From a virus: DNA of 64,000 nt. Where the stretch lies: positions 48,018-112,017 of IMG/VR virus record IMGVR_UViG_3300015171_000002; one strand, 5' to 3'. Positions 7,151-13,809 of this stretch are shown one piece after another; positions within the stretch are counted from its first letter, which is position 1, and each line of letters opens with the position of its first letter. The notes under the pieces were generated by a model. That model saw only the letters and a list, made by a program, of their open reading frames with translations. It searched no databases and was not told where the DNA came from. The position numbers and the translations under genes are program-made.

Positions 7151-7399
7151 ATGAGCGGATTTGTAATTCTAACTTGTGTATGTAAATCAGATTTTCAAGA
7201 TAAGAAATATGGTAAAAGTAAACGTGTTGCTAATCTATCTAAAACAGAACTAAATGCTTTTTGTACGGTTTGCGGAACTAAATTAGTAAGTGGTAAAGCT
7301 GCCCTCGCTGATAAGAAAAAAGCTGACAAAATAGCTGAAACTGTAAAAGAAGATAAACCTAAAGCACGTCAAAAAGAAAAGGCTGGCAATAAAAAATAA
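7151..7399 (+). CDS. Small zinc-binding protein with basic tail
   Basis: 82 residues. CVC near 10 and CTVCG near 38, then a lysine/alanine-rich tail (about 49-82). Starts 2 bases after the GroES stop, so translationally linked. Function unknown. Confidence 0.65.
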   Translation: MSGFVILTCVCKSDFQDKKYGKSKRVANLSKTELNAFCTVCGTKLVSGKAALADKKKADKIAETVKEDKPKARQKEKAGNKK

Positions 7400-7606
7400 A
7401 TGCAATTAAAGAAATACGGTAATAATCAAGTAGCAATTTTTGATGAGAAGAATAAACGATTTGTACGTTCTCGCGGAGAAAATCTGGCAGTAGCAGTTAA
7501 GAATATTAGACGCCTAGATTTGCGTGAATATTTTCAATCTTTAAAACGCCAAGAGATTATAAAAGCCGTACAAATAATTTATGAAGAACAGAATAAATCT
7601 TTTTAA
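7400..7606 (+). CDS. Unknown 68-residue basic protein
   Basis: Begins directly after the previous stop. Beta-rich start and helical end; no domain recognised. Confidence 0.65.
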   Translation: MQLKKYGNNQVAIFDEKNKRFVRSRGENLAVAVKNIRRLDLREYFQSLKRQEIIKAVQIIYEEQNKSF

Positions 7607-7716
7607 TGTTTATTATAATGGCTTGTATAATAATAGGTATAATATTTTTACCAATACTGGCTATTCTTATTTGGGCAATAGCTAGTCAAAGTGGTTCAGA
7701 ATGGAATAGGAAGTAG
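7606..7716 (+). CDS. Single-span mini membrane protein
   Basis: 36 residues, hydrophobic from residue 2 to 25. TAATG overlap with the previous gene. Its stop abuts the operator at 7715. Confidence 0.5.
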   Translation: MFIIMACIIIGIIFLPILAILIWAIASQSGSEWNRK

Positions 7717-7758
7717 TACTAAAGTCCTATTGACTGGTTCGTAGTTCTGAAGTAAGAT
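7715..7758 (+). promoter_or_regulatory. Class A operator-promoter before tRNA-Gly region
   Basis: AGTACTAAAGTCCT (7715-7728), one base, -35 TTGACT (7730), 17-base spacer, -10 TAAGAT (7753-7758). Drives the structured RNA and tRNA-Gly downstream. Confidence 0.7.
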
Positions 7759-7762
7759 ATAA

Positions 7763-7928
7763 AAAGTGGTAGGGACAGTAAACGGAGCAATGGGAAAACA
7801 TATTCAAGACTAATCTAAGATATACTAGTTACCAAATTAGAACAAATATGATAATGATACCGCACCGGCCACAAATAGGCTTAAGCAGGTTTGATAGTTT
7901 TCCTCTCATATGTTAAAAACTATCGTAT
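7763..7928 (+). ncRNA. Structured RNA upstream of tRNA-Gly
   Basis: Nested stems: GTGGTA/TACCGC closes CATATT/AATATG, which closes CTAAT/ATTAG; then hairpin GATAGTTTT/AAAACTATC. No open reading frame. Transcribed from the class A promoter at 7730. Function unknown. Confidence 0.45.
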
Positions 7929-8000
7929 GCGGGATGAGCGAGACAGTAACGCAACAGTTTTCCAAACTGTGACTAGCAGGTGCGACTCCTGTATCCCGTA
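7929..8000 (+). tRNA. tRNA-Gly(UCC), A18/G55 type
   Basis: Acceptor GCGGGAT/ATCCCGT, D-arm GCG-AGACAGTAA-CGC, anticodon arm ACAGT-TTTCCAA-ACTGT, T-arm GCAGG-TGCGACT-CCTGT. The D-loop has A18 and the T-loop G55. Confidence 0.85.
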
Positions 8001-8040
8001 CTGAAATAATAAAAGAATATACTAAATTAAAAGGAAAAAT

Positions 8041-8415
8041 ATGAAACAGGATACTGATATTGGCGCTTTTCTGATTGGATTTTTTGGGTTACTAACTGGT
8101 GGAGCATTATTATTTGTTTTATTAAGTATGCTATCAGTTTTTGTAGAATCATGGGCATTAGTAACATTATGGGGCTGGATTGCTGTACCGACTTTTCATA
8201 TGCCAGAATTACTATATTGGCAAGCCTATGGAATTGTAGTAATTGTTGGATTTTTAAGTTCACATTCAATGAGTTTAGGTCAGTATCAGCGTGATTTAGA
8301 TACTAAAACTTCAACCAGTACCAGTATTATTTGGGGAATTACTAATATTCTTGGGCCGGTATTTACAGTATTTTTTACTTGGTTTGTTTTACACTTTTTG
8401 TTCGCAGTAATTTAG
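8041..8415 (+). CDS. Three-span membrane protein
   Basis: 124 residues with hydrophobic segments at about 10-33, 42-70 and 96-122 and a short polar loop (QYQRDLDTKTSTS). AAAGGA site. Function unknown; holin-like roles cannot be judged. Confidence 0.7.
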   Translation: MKQDTDIGAFLIGFFGLLTGGALLFVLLSMLSVFVESWALVTLWGWIAVPTFHMPELLYWQAYGIVVIVGFLSSHSMSLGQYQRDLDTKTSTSTSIIWGITNILGPVFTVFFTWFVLHFLFAVI

Positions 8416-8434
8416 TATTTGAAATATAATAAAC

Positions 8435-8521
8435 TGATGTAGCCGGGAGATAATTCATAAGTACGGCATAGAGATACTATTCCCAATAATCGGTAAAATA
8501 ACGTAAATTTGGGATACATCA
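8435..8521 (+). ncRNA. Cloverleaf-like non-coding RNA before tRNA-Ala
   Basis: TGATGTA/TACATCA closes three hairpins: GCCG/CGGC, ATAG/CTAT and TCCCAAT/ATTTGGGA. It looks tRNA-like in outline but has no T-loop or anticodon loop. Six bases before tRNA-Ala, so probably in the same precursor. Confidence 0.45.
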
Positions 8522-8527
8522 AATAAT

Positions 8528-8600
8528 GGGGCTTTGGTGCTAATCAGTAACACAGTACTTTTGCAAAGTTCAGTAAACGGGGCAGAGCCGTTAAGCTCCA
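8528..8600 (+). tRNA. tRNA-Ala(UGC), A18/G55 type
   Basis: Acceptor GGGGCTT/AAGCTCC contains the G3-U70 pair that defines alanine tRNAs, discriminator A. Anticodon loop TTTGCAA, D-loop with A18. The T-loop is GGCAGAG, so positions 54, 55 and 58 are all G. Confidence 0.8.
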
Positions 8601-8606
8601 CAATAA

Positions 8607-8773
8607 ATGAAACTAAAATGTCCACAATGCGGTAGATTATTTATTATTCCAGCTACAGATATATGGTGGTTGGCAGATGCAAAAAAAGAAATCCTAAATT
8701 AATAATAATCTGTAGTAGATGTGGACGTATTGAAGAAATAAAATCTGAAAAGATTCGACGTAAAATAAAATGA
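8607..8773 (+). CDS. Zinc-ribbon protein, possibly made by -1 frameshift
   Basis: The first frame (8607-8702) gives CPQCG and stops. The -1 frame after the run GCAAAAAAAG continues to 8773 with CSRCG and a basic tail. A -1 slip on A-AAA-AAA would join both CxxC pairs into a normal zinc ribbon of about 54 residues. Alternatives are a disabling indel or a homopolymer error. Ends one base before tRNA-Met. Confidence 0.45.
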
Positions 8774-8848
8774 TGCGGGTTGGTGTAGTGGTCTATCACG
8801 CCAGTCTCATAAACTGTTATTCGCTCTGTTCGAATCAGGCACCCGCTA
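8774..8848 (+). tRNA. tRNA-Met(CAU)
   Basis: Acceptor pairs GCGGGT/ACCCGC with an unpaired T1-T72, D-stem GTG/CAC with GTGGTC, anticodon loop CTCATAA, T-loop TTCGAAT. The 1-72 mismatch is initiator-like, but the three G-C pairs of an initiator anticodon stem are absent. Could also be an Ile(k2C) tRNA. Confidence 0.78.
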
Positions 8849-8850
8849 CT

Positions 8851-9255
8851 ATGAATCATAAAGATGAAGTATTAGAAATAACTTTCGGGAAAGCTAATAA
8901 TATTTTAAGACGTTCTTTATTATTTAGCTTTATAGTAAAATTAGGAATAAATAAATGTTATAGATGTAATTTACCTATGACATTAGATAATTATTCTATT
9001 GAACATATAGAGTCATGGGAATATTCAGATACGCCGAAAGAATTATTTTTCGATTTAGATAATATATCTTTTTCACATAAGTTTTGTAATAATAGTGCTG
9101 GTGGGCATGTTGGTTATAGTAAGAAAAATTCTTGTCGTTATGGTCATAAGTGGACTGAAGAAAATACTTATTGGCGAACAAGAAATAATGGTAAGAAACA
9201 GCGTCAATGTAGAGAATGTAATAGATTGAAAGCTCAACGACTAAGAAATAAATAA
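8851..9255 (+). CDS. HNH endonuclease
   Basis: 134 residues from the ATG right after tRNA-Met. CYRCN, then NYSIEHI with the catalytic H, and FSHKFCN form the beta-beta-alpha-metal core; a second zinc cluster CRYGHKW..CRECN lies near the C-terminus. Typical of free-standing homing-type HNH enzymes in phage tRNA arrays; DNA nicking is inferred. Confidence 0.78.
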   Translation: MNHKDEVLEITFGKANNILRRSLLFSFIVKLGINKCYRCNLPMTLDNYSIEHIESWEYSDTPKELFFDLDNISFSHKFCNNSAGGHVGYSKKNSCRYGHKWTEENTYWRTRNNGKKQRQCRECNRLKAQRLRNK

Positions 9256-9256
9256 T

Positions 9257-9329
9257 ATTCCCATCTTCCAATGGTTAAGGAAACGGGTCTGATACACTCG
9301 GAATTGAGGTTCGAATCCTTGTGGGAGTA
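9257..9329 (+). tRNA. tRNA-Ile(GAU)
   Basis: Acceptor ATTCCCA/TGGGAGT, D-arm TTCC-AATGGTTAA-GGAA, anticodon arm CGGGT-CTGATAC-ACTCG, T-loop TTCGAAT, discriminator A. The only tRNA here with an encoded CCA (9330-9332). Confidence 0.85.
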
Positions 9330-9332
9330 CCA

Positions 9333-9431
9333 TGTGCTAACGCGGCTATAAATTAACTTTTATCGGTTAGCTAATCTCTGGCTTAGATGATAACTGTAGG
9401 CATACAGATAGCCCTAATTAAAATATAAATT
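9333..9431 (+). ncRNA. tRNA-like structured segment before tRNA-Cys
   Basis: GGCTAT/ATAGCC closes TAAC/GTTA, CTAA/TTAG (loop contains GG) and CTGT/ACAG. Three-armed outline without canonical T-loop. Function unknown. Confidence 0.35.
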
Positions 9432-9504
9432 GACACTGTAGCAAAGAGAGTAATGCGTTCCTCTGCAAAAGGAATATACGAGGGCGCAAGTCCCTCCGGT
9501 GTCT
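9432..9504 (+). tRNA. tRNA-Cys(GCA), A18/G55 type
   Basis: Acceptor GACACTG/CGGTGTC with the Cys-specific discriminator T, D-arm GCA-AAGAGAGTAA-TGC (A18), anticodon arm TTCCT-CTGCAAA-AGGAA, T-arm GAGGG-CGCAAGT-CCCTC (G55). Confidence 0.85.
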
Positions 9505-9506
9505 CT

Positions 9507-9722
9507 ATGGAAAATCTAATTAAACAATCACGGAAAGATGAAGTAGTAGTAAATAAAGGTTCAGATAATTTAGTCTGTAATATGTTTGGGCATATCTGGA
9601 CGGAAATAAAAGATGATAGACCTATTGAAATGGTTAATACTTATCATGCCAAATTTCCTAGAACAGATAGATGTAGCCGCTGTAAAAAAACAGTACAATA
9701 TTCAGTTTTATCTATGATGTAG
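9507..9722 (+). CDS. Small zinc-binding protein (CxxxGHxW...CxRC type)
   Basis: 71 residues starting at the ATG just past tRNA-Cys. CNMFGHIW and CSRCKK reproduce the pattern of short phage proteins with a C-x3-GH-x-W / CxRC zinc site. Function unknown. Confidence 0.65.
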   Translation: MENLIKQSRKDEVVVNKGSDNLVCNMFGHIWTEIKDDRPIEMVNTYHAKFPRTDRCSRCKKTVQYSVLSMM

Positions 9723-9727
9723 TTTAT

Positions 9728-9801
9728 GCCGAATTAGCTCAGATAGCTAGAGCGCCTGTCTTACATACAGGATGTGAATGGTGCAAGTCCTTTATTCGGT
9801 A
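9728..9801 (+). tRNA. tRNA-Val(UAC), A18/G55 type
   Basis: Acceptor GCCGAAT/ATTCGGT, D-arm GCTC-AGATAGCTA-GAGC (A18), anticodon arm CCTGT-CTTACAT-ACAGG, T-loop TGCAAGT (G55) on AATGG/CCTTT with one mismatch. Confidence 0.85.
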
Positions 9802-9803
9802 CT

Positions 9804-10391
9804 ATGAAAAATGTAATTTTAACATCACATACTGGAAATAATGCAGATTTATTGCCTTATATTTTTGAATTATACGTTCCAGATAGTAGCAAAATAGCTG
9901 ATGTTACTTATGGTAAAGGCGTATTTTGGAATAATATAGATAAAGAAAAATATCAATTATTTCCAAGTGACCTACAATCTGGTATAGATTTTACTAAATT
10001 ACCTTATGAAAATAATATTTTTGATTGTCTAATTTTAGACCCCCCGTATATGCATGGCGGGCAAACAATAAAATCTAGTATAAACGATTGTTATAAAAAT
10101 AAAAATACCAGTCACGAAAGCGTTATCAGATTATATACTGGTGGAATATTAGAAGCTAGTCGTGTTCTAAAGAAAAAAGGAATTATATTAGTAAAATGTC
10201 AGGATGAGATTGAAAGTGGAAAACAACGATTATCTCATTTAGAATTAATTCAAATATTAGAAATTTTAGGATTTAGTATAGAAGATTTATTTATTCTGAC
10301 ACAAAAAACAATTCCAGCTATGCGGGAAAATTATCAGAAAATAGCTAGAAAAAATCATAGTTATATGATTGTTGCAAGATTTAGAAAATGA
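9804..10391 (+). CDS. DNA adenine-type methyltransferase (DPPY)
   Basis: 195 residues. ADVTYGKGVFW is the SAM-binding motif I variant, then LILDPPYMHGG is motif IV (DPPY, amino-methyltransferase active site), and GIILVKCQDE a later strand. Starts 2 bases after tRNA-Val. Probably methylates adenine in phage or host DNA; no partner restriction gene is adjacent, so an orphan anti-restriction or regulatory enzyme is likely. Confidence 0.8.
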   Translation: MKNVILTSHTGNNADLLPYIFELYVPDSSKIADVTYGKGVFWNNIDKEKYQLFPSDLQSGIDFTKLPYENNIFDCLILDPPYMHGGQTIKSSINDCYKNKNTSHESVIRLYTGGILEASRVLKKKGIILVKCQDEIESGKQRLSHLELIQILEILGFSIEDLFILTQKTIPAMRENYQKIARKNHSYMIVARFRK

Positions 10392-10392
10392 C

Positions 10393-10466
10393 GCTCGGTA
10401 TCATAATTGGAATAATGAACTTGCCTGTCACGCAAGGATATGAGAGTTCGAGTCTCTTTCGGGTGG
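10393..10466 (+). tRNA. tRNA-Asp(GUC)
   Basis: Acceptor CGCTCGG/TCGGGTG with several G-U pairs and discriminator G, D-arm TCAT-AATTGGAATA-ATGA, anticodon arm CTTGC-CTGTCAC-GCAAG, T-arm GAGAG-TTCGAGT-CTCTT. Confidence 0.87.
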
Positions 10467-10470
10467 CCTT

Positions 10471-10755
10471 ATGAAAATACCAATCGATAGTTTTGAAGCA
10501 TATAATTTAGATGATGGTTCCATAATGATAGAAATGTATGGTAGAGACTTTCGTATTGGTATTACTATAGATAAAGATACAAATGAATCGGGTATGTGGC
10601 TTGTTTGTAATCAAAAATTAGATAAAATTTTAGAGCCACATCATCATAGAATTTTTGATTTATTTCCACCAGAAATGGTAGAAATGATTGCTAAAATAAA
10701 TACAATAGAAAAACCTTATGAAATTGAATGTTGGGAAGATGATGGTGGTCAATGA
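10471..10755 (+). CDS. Unknown 94-residue acidic protein
   Basis: Contains a HHHR cluster and ends acidic. ATGA overlap with the next gene. No domain recognised. Confidence 0.7.
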   Translation: MKIPIDSFEAYNLDDGSIMIEMYGRDFRIGITIDKDTNESGMWLVCNQKLDKILEPHHHRIFDLFPPEMVEMIAKINTIEKPYEIECWEDDGGQ

Positions 10756-10937
10756 TATTTATTGATGTAGATAATTGTCCTAGTTGTGGTGATGATCATA
10801 TTGAGGTAAATGCTGTAGAATTACCTATTCCAGTGACAATAGATGGACACGAATATTCTTTTATGCTTATCTGTCCTGAAACCGGCGATAGTGTATATGT
10901 AAATGATAGTGATAAATTTCAAGTAATAAAGGAATAA
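10752..10937 (+). CDS. Small protein with one CPSC motif
   Basis: 61 residues; CPSCGDDH near the start and a later C could form a zinc knuckle. Coupled to both neighbours. Function unknown. Confidence 0.65.
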   Translation: MIFIDVDNCPSCGDDHIEVNAVELPIPVTIDGHEYSFMLICPETGDSVYVNDSDKFQVIKE

Positions 10938-10939
10938 AA

Positions 10940-11170
10940 ATGTGGTTTGAATTTCATTTTTCTATAACACTATTTAAATATAATTTTCAGGCTAGTTGGG
11001 AGCCTTATAATGGTGTAAATAATGGAATAAAAGGTAATTCACCGATAAAAAAACCATATATTTTTAAAGTAAAAGAAACAGAACTAAGTGCCGCTAAATA
11101 TTATGGGGGTTGGTGGTCTTGGAGTTGGAATTGGTTATATTTTGAGTTTCAAATAACAGAATTAGTTTGA
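10940..11170 (+). CDS. Unknown aromatic-rich protein
   Basis: 76 residues with a cluster GGWWSWSWNW. Two bases after the previous gene. No family recognised. Confidence 0.65.
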   Translation: MWFEFHFSITLFKYNFQASWEPYNGVNNGIKGNSPIKKPYIFKVKETELSAAKYYGGWWSWSWNWLYFEFQITELV

Positions 11171-11174
11171 TTAT

Positions 11175-11248
11175 GCCTTTGTGGTGCAATCGGTAGACAC
11201 AACAATTTTAGAAATTGTGGTCTGAAAGTTCGAATCTTTCCAAAGGCA
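11175..11248 (+). tRNA. tRNA-Leu(UAG), short variable loop
   Basis: Acceptor GCCTTTG/CAAAGGC, anticodon arm ACAAT-TTTAGAA-ATTGT, T-arm GAAAG-TTCGAAT-CTTTC. The variable region is only five bases, unlike normal class II leucine tRNAs. Confidence 0.87.
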
Positions 11249-11258
11249 CTTTTTGTAT

Positions 11259-11332
11259 GTCCCATTAGACCAATTGGCAGAGCCGTTTCGCTCAAGACGA
11301 AAATGTTGAAAGTTCGAATCTTTCATGGGATA
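11259..11332 (+). tRNA. tRNA-Leu(CAA), short variable loop
   Basis: Acceptor GTCCCAT/ATGGGAT, anticodon arm TTTCG-CTCAAGA-CGAAA, T-arm GAAAG-TTCGAAT-CTTTC identical to that of tRNA-Leu(UAG). D-stem weak. Confidence 0.83.
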
Positions 11333-11336
11333 CTAT

Positions 11337-11420
11337 GAGTAAGTATCCAAACTGGCTGAAGGACGATGACTGTAAATCATCCACTATGAAACGTTGTAGG
11401 TTCAAATCCTATCTTACTCA
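11337..11420 (+). tRNA. tRNA-Tyr(GUA)
   Basis: Acceptor GAGTAAG/CTTACTC, D-stem TCC/GGA with TGG, anticodon arm GATGA-CTGTAAA-TCATC, 14-base variable region, T-loop TTCAAAT. Confidence 0.9.
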
Positions 11421-11435
11421 CTAAAGGAAACTAAA

Positions 11436-11849
11436 ATGGATTACTTTCAATTTATAAAAGATTACGAATTTATTGAAAAACATTTAGAAACTATAGTACC
11501 TATTTATAAAAAGATTTACGATTTAGATAGATGGTCTTATTTAGGTATTGATTTTACTCAAGATGAGCCAGCTTTCCGCGATGATGGTATTTTAATTTAT
11601 TTCGATAAATATTATTCTGGTGATAACGATTATGAAAGATTTAGAGTTCCATTTGAATTTTTTAGTTTTATGGATCATCAAATTGAAGAAGAATTAGTTA
11701 GACGAATAGATGAACAGAGATCAATAGAAACTAAAAAACAATTAGAGAAGTTAGAAAAAGAAAGATTAGAAAAAGAAGCGGCACTTAAAATTAGAGAAGA
11801 AGCTGAATATAAAAGATATTTACAACTAAAAGAAAAATATGAAAAATAA
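11436..11849 (+). CDS. Unknown protein with C-terminal coiled coil
   Basis: 137 residues: globular N-terminal part, then a long charged helix (about 85-137) rich in E, K and L. AAAGGA site. Ends one base before tRNA-Phe. Confidence 0.75.
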   Translation: MDYFQFIKDYEFIEKHLETIVPIYKKIYDLDRWSYLGIDFTQDEPAFRDDGILIYFDKYYSGDNDYERFRVPFEFFSFMDHQIEEELVRRIDEQRSIETKKQLEKLEKERLEKEAALKIREEAEYKRYLQLKEKYEK

Positions 11850-11850
11850 T

Positions 11851-11923
11851 GCCGCTGTTGCATAGATGGTCTGTGCGTCATTCTGAAGAAATGAAGGTAC
11901 TGGATCGTTACCAGTCGGCGGCA
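11851..11923 (+). tRNA. tRNA-Phe(GAA) with altered T-loop
   Basis: Acceptor GCCGCTG/CGGCGGC, D-arm GCAT-AGATGGTCT-GTGC, anticodon arm TCATT-CTGAAGA-AATGA, T-stem ACTGG/CCAGT. T-loop ATCGTTA has A54/T58 as in the Pro and Lys(UUU) tRNAs. Confidence 0.85.
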
Positions 11924-11954
11924 CCTTGTAATAATAGATTTAGGAGAATAATAA

Positions 11955-12233
11955 ATGCTCTATAGAACACTTTGTGATGTTTTAGATGAAATGAGAAAAG
12001 CATATAAAACTTATAATTTTTCCTATCTTCCTGGCCTAATCGAAGAGATTCAACATTTAGGTAATCGAATGGAAGCCGCTTTAGAAGAAGGTCATCAGGT
12101 AGAATATTATCACGCAAAGGCCAAAGAAGCCGAAGCTGAATATAAAGAAGTAAAGGCACGTCTCGAAGAACTTCAAAAACAATTACCAAAAGATGAGCAA
12201 CCCGATGAGAAAAAAGGTTATATAGATTATTAA
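11955..12233 (+). CDS. Coiled-coil protein
   Basis: 92 residues; the second half is a continuous charged helix (AKAKEAEAEYKEVKARLEEL). GGAG ribosome site. Structural or scaffold role possible; not recognised. Confidence 0.7.
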   Translation: MLYRTLCDVLDEMRKAYKTYNFSYLPGLIEEIQHLGNRMEAALEEGHQVEYYHAKAKEAEAEYKEVKARLEELQKQLPKDEQPDEKKGYIDY

Positions 12234-12235
12234 TA

Positions 12236-12308
12236 TTCCCGCTTAGTTTATTCAGTAAAACAGGTATCTTGTAAATATCGGTGGGCCGAGCGAAGCGACC
12301 AGTGGGAG
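12236..12308 (+). tRNA. tRNA-Thr(UGU) with abnormal T-arm
   Basis: Acceptor TTCCCGC/GTGGGAG, D-arm GTTT-ATTCAGTA-AAAC (A18), anticodon arm GGTAT-CTTGTAA-ATATC. The T-arm is TGG/CCA around a 14-base loop holding GCGAAGC, a mini-hairpin sequence, in place of a normal loop. Confidence 0.7.
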
Positions 12309-12311
12309 CCT

Positions 12312-12355
12312 AGTACTAAGGTACTATAGACAAAGTTTCAAAACTGATGTAAAAT
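12312..12355 (+). promoter_or_regulatory. Class A operator-promoter of the large non-coding RNA
   Basis: AGTACTAAGGTACT (12312-12325), one base, -35 TAGACA (12327), 17-base spacer, -10 TAAAAT (12350-12355). Confidence 0.75.
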
Positions 12356-12361
12356 GTTTTT

Positions 12362-13098
12362 ATAAGGTGTCGAGGGAAAGAAATTCATCATACAGCCTAA
12401 TTGTAACAGGGAACAGTTCTAGTAAAAGTCTAGTCAAATTTTCTGCCCAATTTTACCCTTAGTTTTCTGACAGTGGTGATAGTTATAATATAAGGAATGA
12501 AGCCAGTGTCAGAATAATAAATAGCTAATCTAATCGAATGTAAGCAATTACTGAGATTACTAGGCTGTTTCGGAGAGTTCAGCCGCATTATTGATAGAAA
12601 TATCTTTATAGCGAAAAACTCTCCACTGTAAGAAACAAAATCGTAGTAGCTCAAAAGAGAGCGCAGCCATTCAGGGGCTGAGATAAGGGTTGGGATGGCC
12701 TTTCTACGAATAAAGTTCTATATCATAAAAGAAATAGGTATGGATAGTGAGTTGAGGAATTCATCGGATATTAACTGAAAGGTTAACTTGGTTCAAACCC
12801 AAAATCGTAATAAAACTTTCCTTGACGATTTTCTTCCAAACAAATAGCGTTGAATTTATATTCGGCGCACAAAGACTTAAAAGCACCAGTGGATGAAATA
12901 TGAAACTTGGTAGCGTTCATATAATAATGAACAGTCTGTTTTAAAATAAAATATTTGGGTGTTGAAATCAGAAATTCATCAATGCTAAAGGAAACTTTCT
13001 GATTGAGTTTACCCCTAATAATATATTTGTTAGATCAAACGTCACTTCTACTCTAAACTTTTTCAATTAATAATTTTAGTAAGTGACGTTTTTCTTTT
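12362..13098 (+). ncRNA. Large structured non-coding RNA, about 735 nt
   Basis: Bounded by a class A promoter and a strong terminator, with no plausible rightward gene. Long-range stems visible: TTCTGACA/TGTCAGAA, GGAGAGTT/AACTCTCC, TCGTAG/CTACGA, TTAAC/GTTAA, AATCGT/ACGATT, AATCAGAAA/TTTCTGATT, and a T-arm-like TTGG-TTCAAAC-CCAA. Size, density of stems and position at the end of a phage tRNA cluster recall the GOLLD and ROOL classes of giant phage RNAs. Class membership is inference; three copies of AATTCATC link it to the Y-like RNA next door. Confidence 0.65.
13038..13098 (+). terminator. Intrinsic terminator of the large RNA
   Basis: AACGTCACTT (13038) pairs with AAGTGACGTT (13081), followed by a run TTTTTCTTTT. 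Confidence 0.75.
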
Positions 13099-13135
13099 AA
13101 GTAGCAGTACTAGAAGCAGTAGAAAGGATTAGAAA

Positions 13136-13363
13136 ATGTTGACAGTTAAGTGGATTAAACAAGATATTGGATATGAGGAAATATTTTCAGCTAATAGAGT
13201 ATGGCTTAGATGGAAAATGCATGAAAATGATGCCCCCTCTAAATTAATGGTTGAAAAGGTGGATCAAGGTGAAGTATTAGAATTTACAGAGGGCCAGTTT
13301 TATATTATGAATTTTGAAGGTAAAACGGTCGGAAATTATTTTCTAGAAAAAATACCACAATAG
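13136..13363 (+). CDS. Unknown 75-residue protein
   Basis: Beta-rich, no domain recognised. AAAGGA site upstream. Its stop overlaps the operator of the Ro60 locus. Lies between the large RNA and Ro60. Confidence 0.7.
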   Translation: MLTVKWIKQDIGYEEIFSANRVWLRWKMHENDAPSKLMVEKVDQGEVLEFTEGQFYIMNFEGKTVGNYFLEKIPQ

Positions 13364-13406
13364 TACTAAGGTACTAGTTGACAAAATAGAGAAGTTGACG
13401 TAGAAT
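13362..13406 (+). promoter_or_regulatory. Class A operator-promoter of the Ro60/Y-RNA locus
   Basis: AGTACTAAGGTACT (13362-13375), two bases, -35 TTGACA (13378), 17-base spacer, -10 TAGAAT (13401-13406). Transcription should begin near 13413 and run through the RNA modules into the Ro60 gene. Confidence 0.75.
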
Positions 13407-13416
13407 ACTTACATTG

Positions 13417-13608
13417 GTGAAAGTAATATAAATAACCTAAACAGCTACGTACTGTTCACAAAATAGCTAGTAGACTGTCCGTTTGAGAGACAGAGTATGC
13501 TAGAATGAAGGAGCATGGGTTTATCCTTTCTTTCACAATAAAATTTATAGTGGTGTCCAGTGAAAAAATATCGGTATTGGAACGGGCGCAATATACCGAG
13601 CCACTATA
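13417..13608 (+). ncRNA. Structured leader RNA modules of the Ro60 locus
   Basis: Module 1: GTGAAAG/CTTTCAC (13417/13530) encloses AACAG-CTACGTA-CTGTT, CTGTC/GACAG and TAGC/GCTA. Module 2: TATAGTGG/CCACTATA (13546/13601) encloses TCGGTAT/ATACCGA. No reading frame of note. Confidence 0.45.
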
Positions 13609-13636
13609 ATAAATATAAAGATAAGATAGTGAGCCA

Positions 13637-13736
13637 AAGAAATTCATCAAAATGATAATTTGGCGATATGAGTTCGAATCTCATGCCTGACGAAAGTTGG
13701 GTTAGCTCAACTGGTAGAGCATAAAAACAATTTCTT
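13637..13736 (+). ncRNA. Y-RNA-like element with circularly permuted tRNA module
   Basis: Order: T-arm ATGAG-TTCGAAT-CTCAT (13668-13684), acceptor-like strand GCCTGAC, tetraloop GAAA, second strand GTTGGGT (7 bp with wobble), TA, then D-arm GCTC-AACTGGTA-GAGC (13705-13720). This is a tRNA with its acceptor capped by a GNRA loop and its ends moved to the anticodon side, the layout known for YrlA-type bacterial Y RNAs, which bind Ro60. Flanks AAGAAATT and AATTTCTT pair to close it. It lies 74 bases before the Ro60 start. Confidence 0.75.
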
Positions 13737-13809
13737 AGCAATTTTCTTCTTATTTTTTATGCGTATATTAGAAATAATTTATCTTACCCTGGAAAGGCGT
13801 TGAAACAAA

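Noticed and set aside
2125-12308. tRNA-Gln gene
   Set aside because: No convincing UUG or CUG anticodon arm found anywhere in the window; it may lie outside.
7763-13098. CRISPR array
   Set aside because: Repeats here are inverted or scattered; no regular direct repeats with unique spacers and no cas genes.
13417-13536. Possible tRNA-Arg(ACG) from the loop CTACGTA
   Set aside because: The closing stem encloses 120 bases with no T-loop; treated as a structured leader instead.
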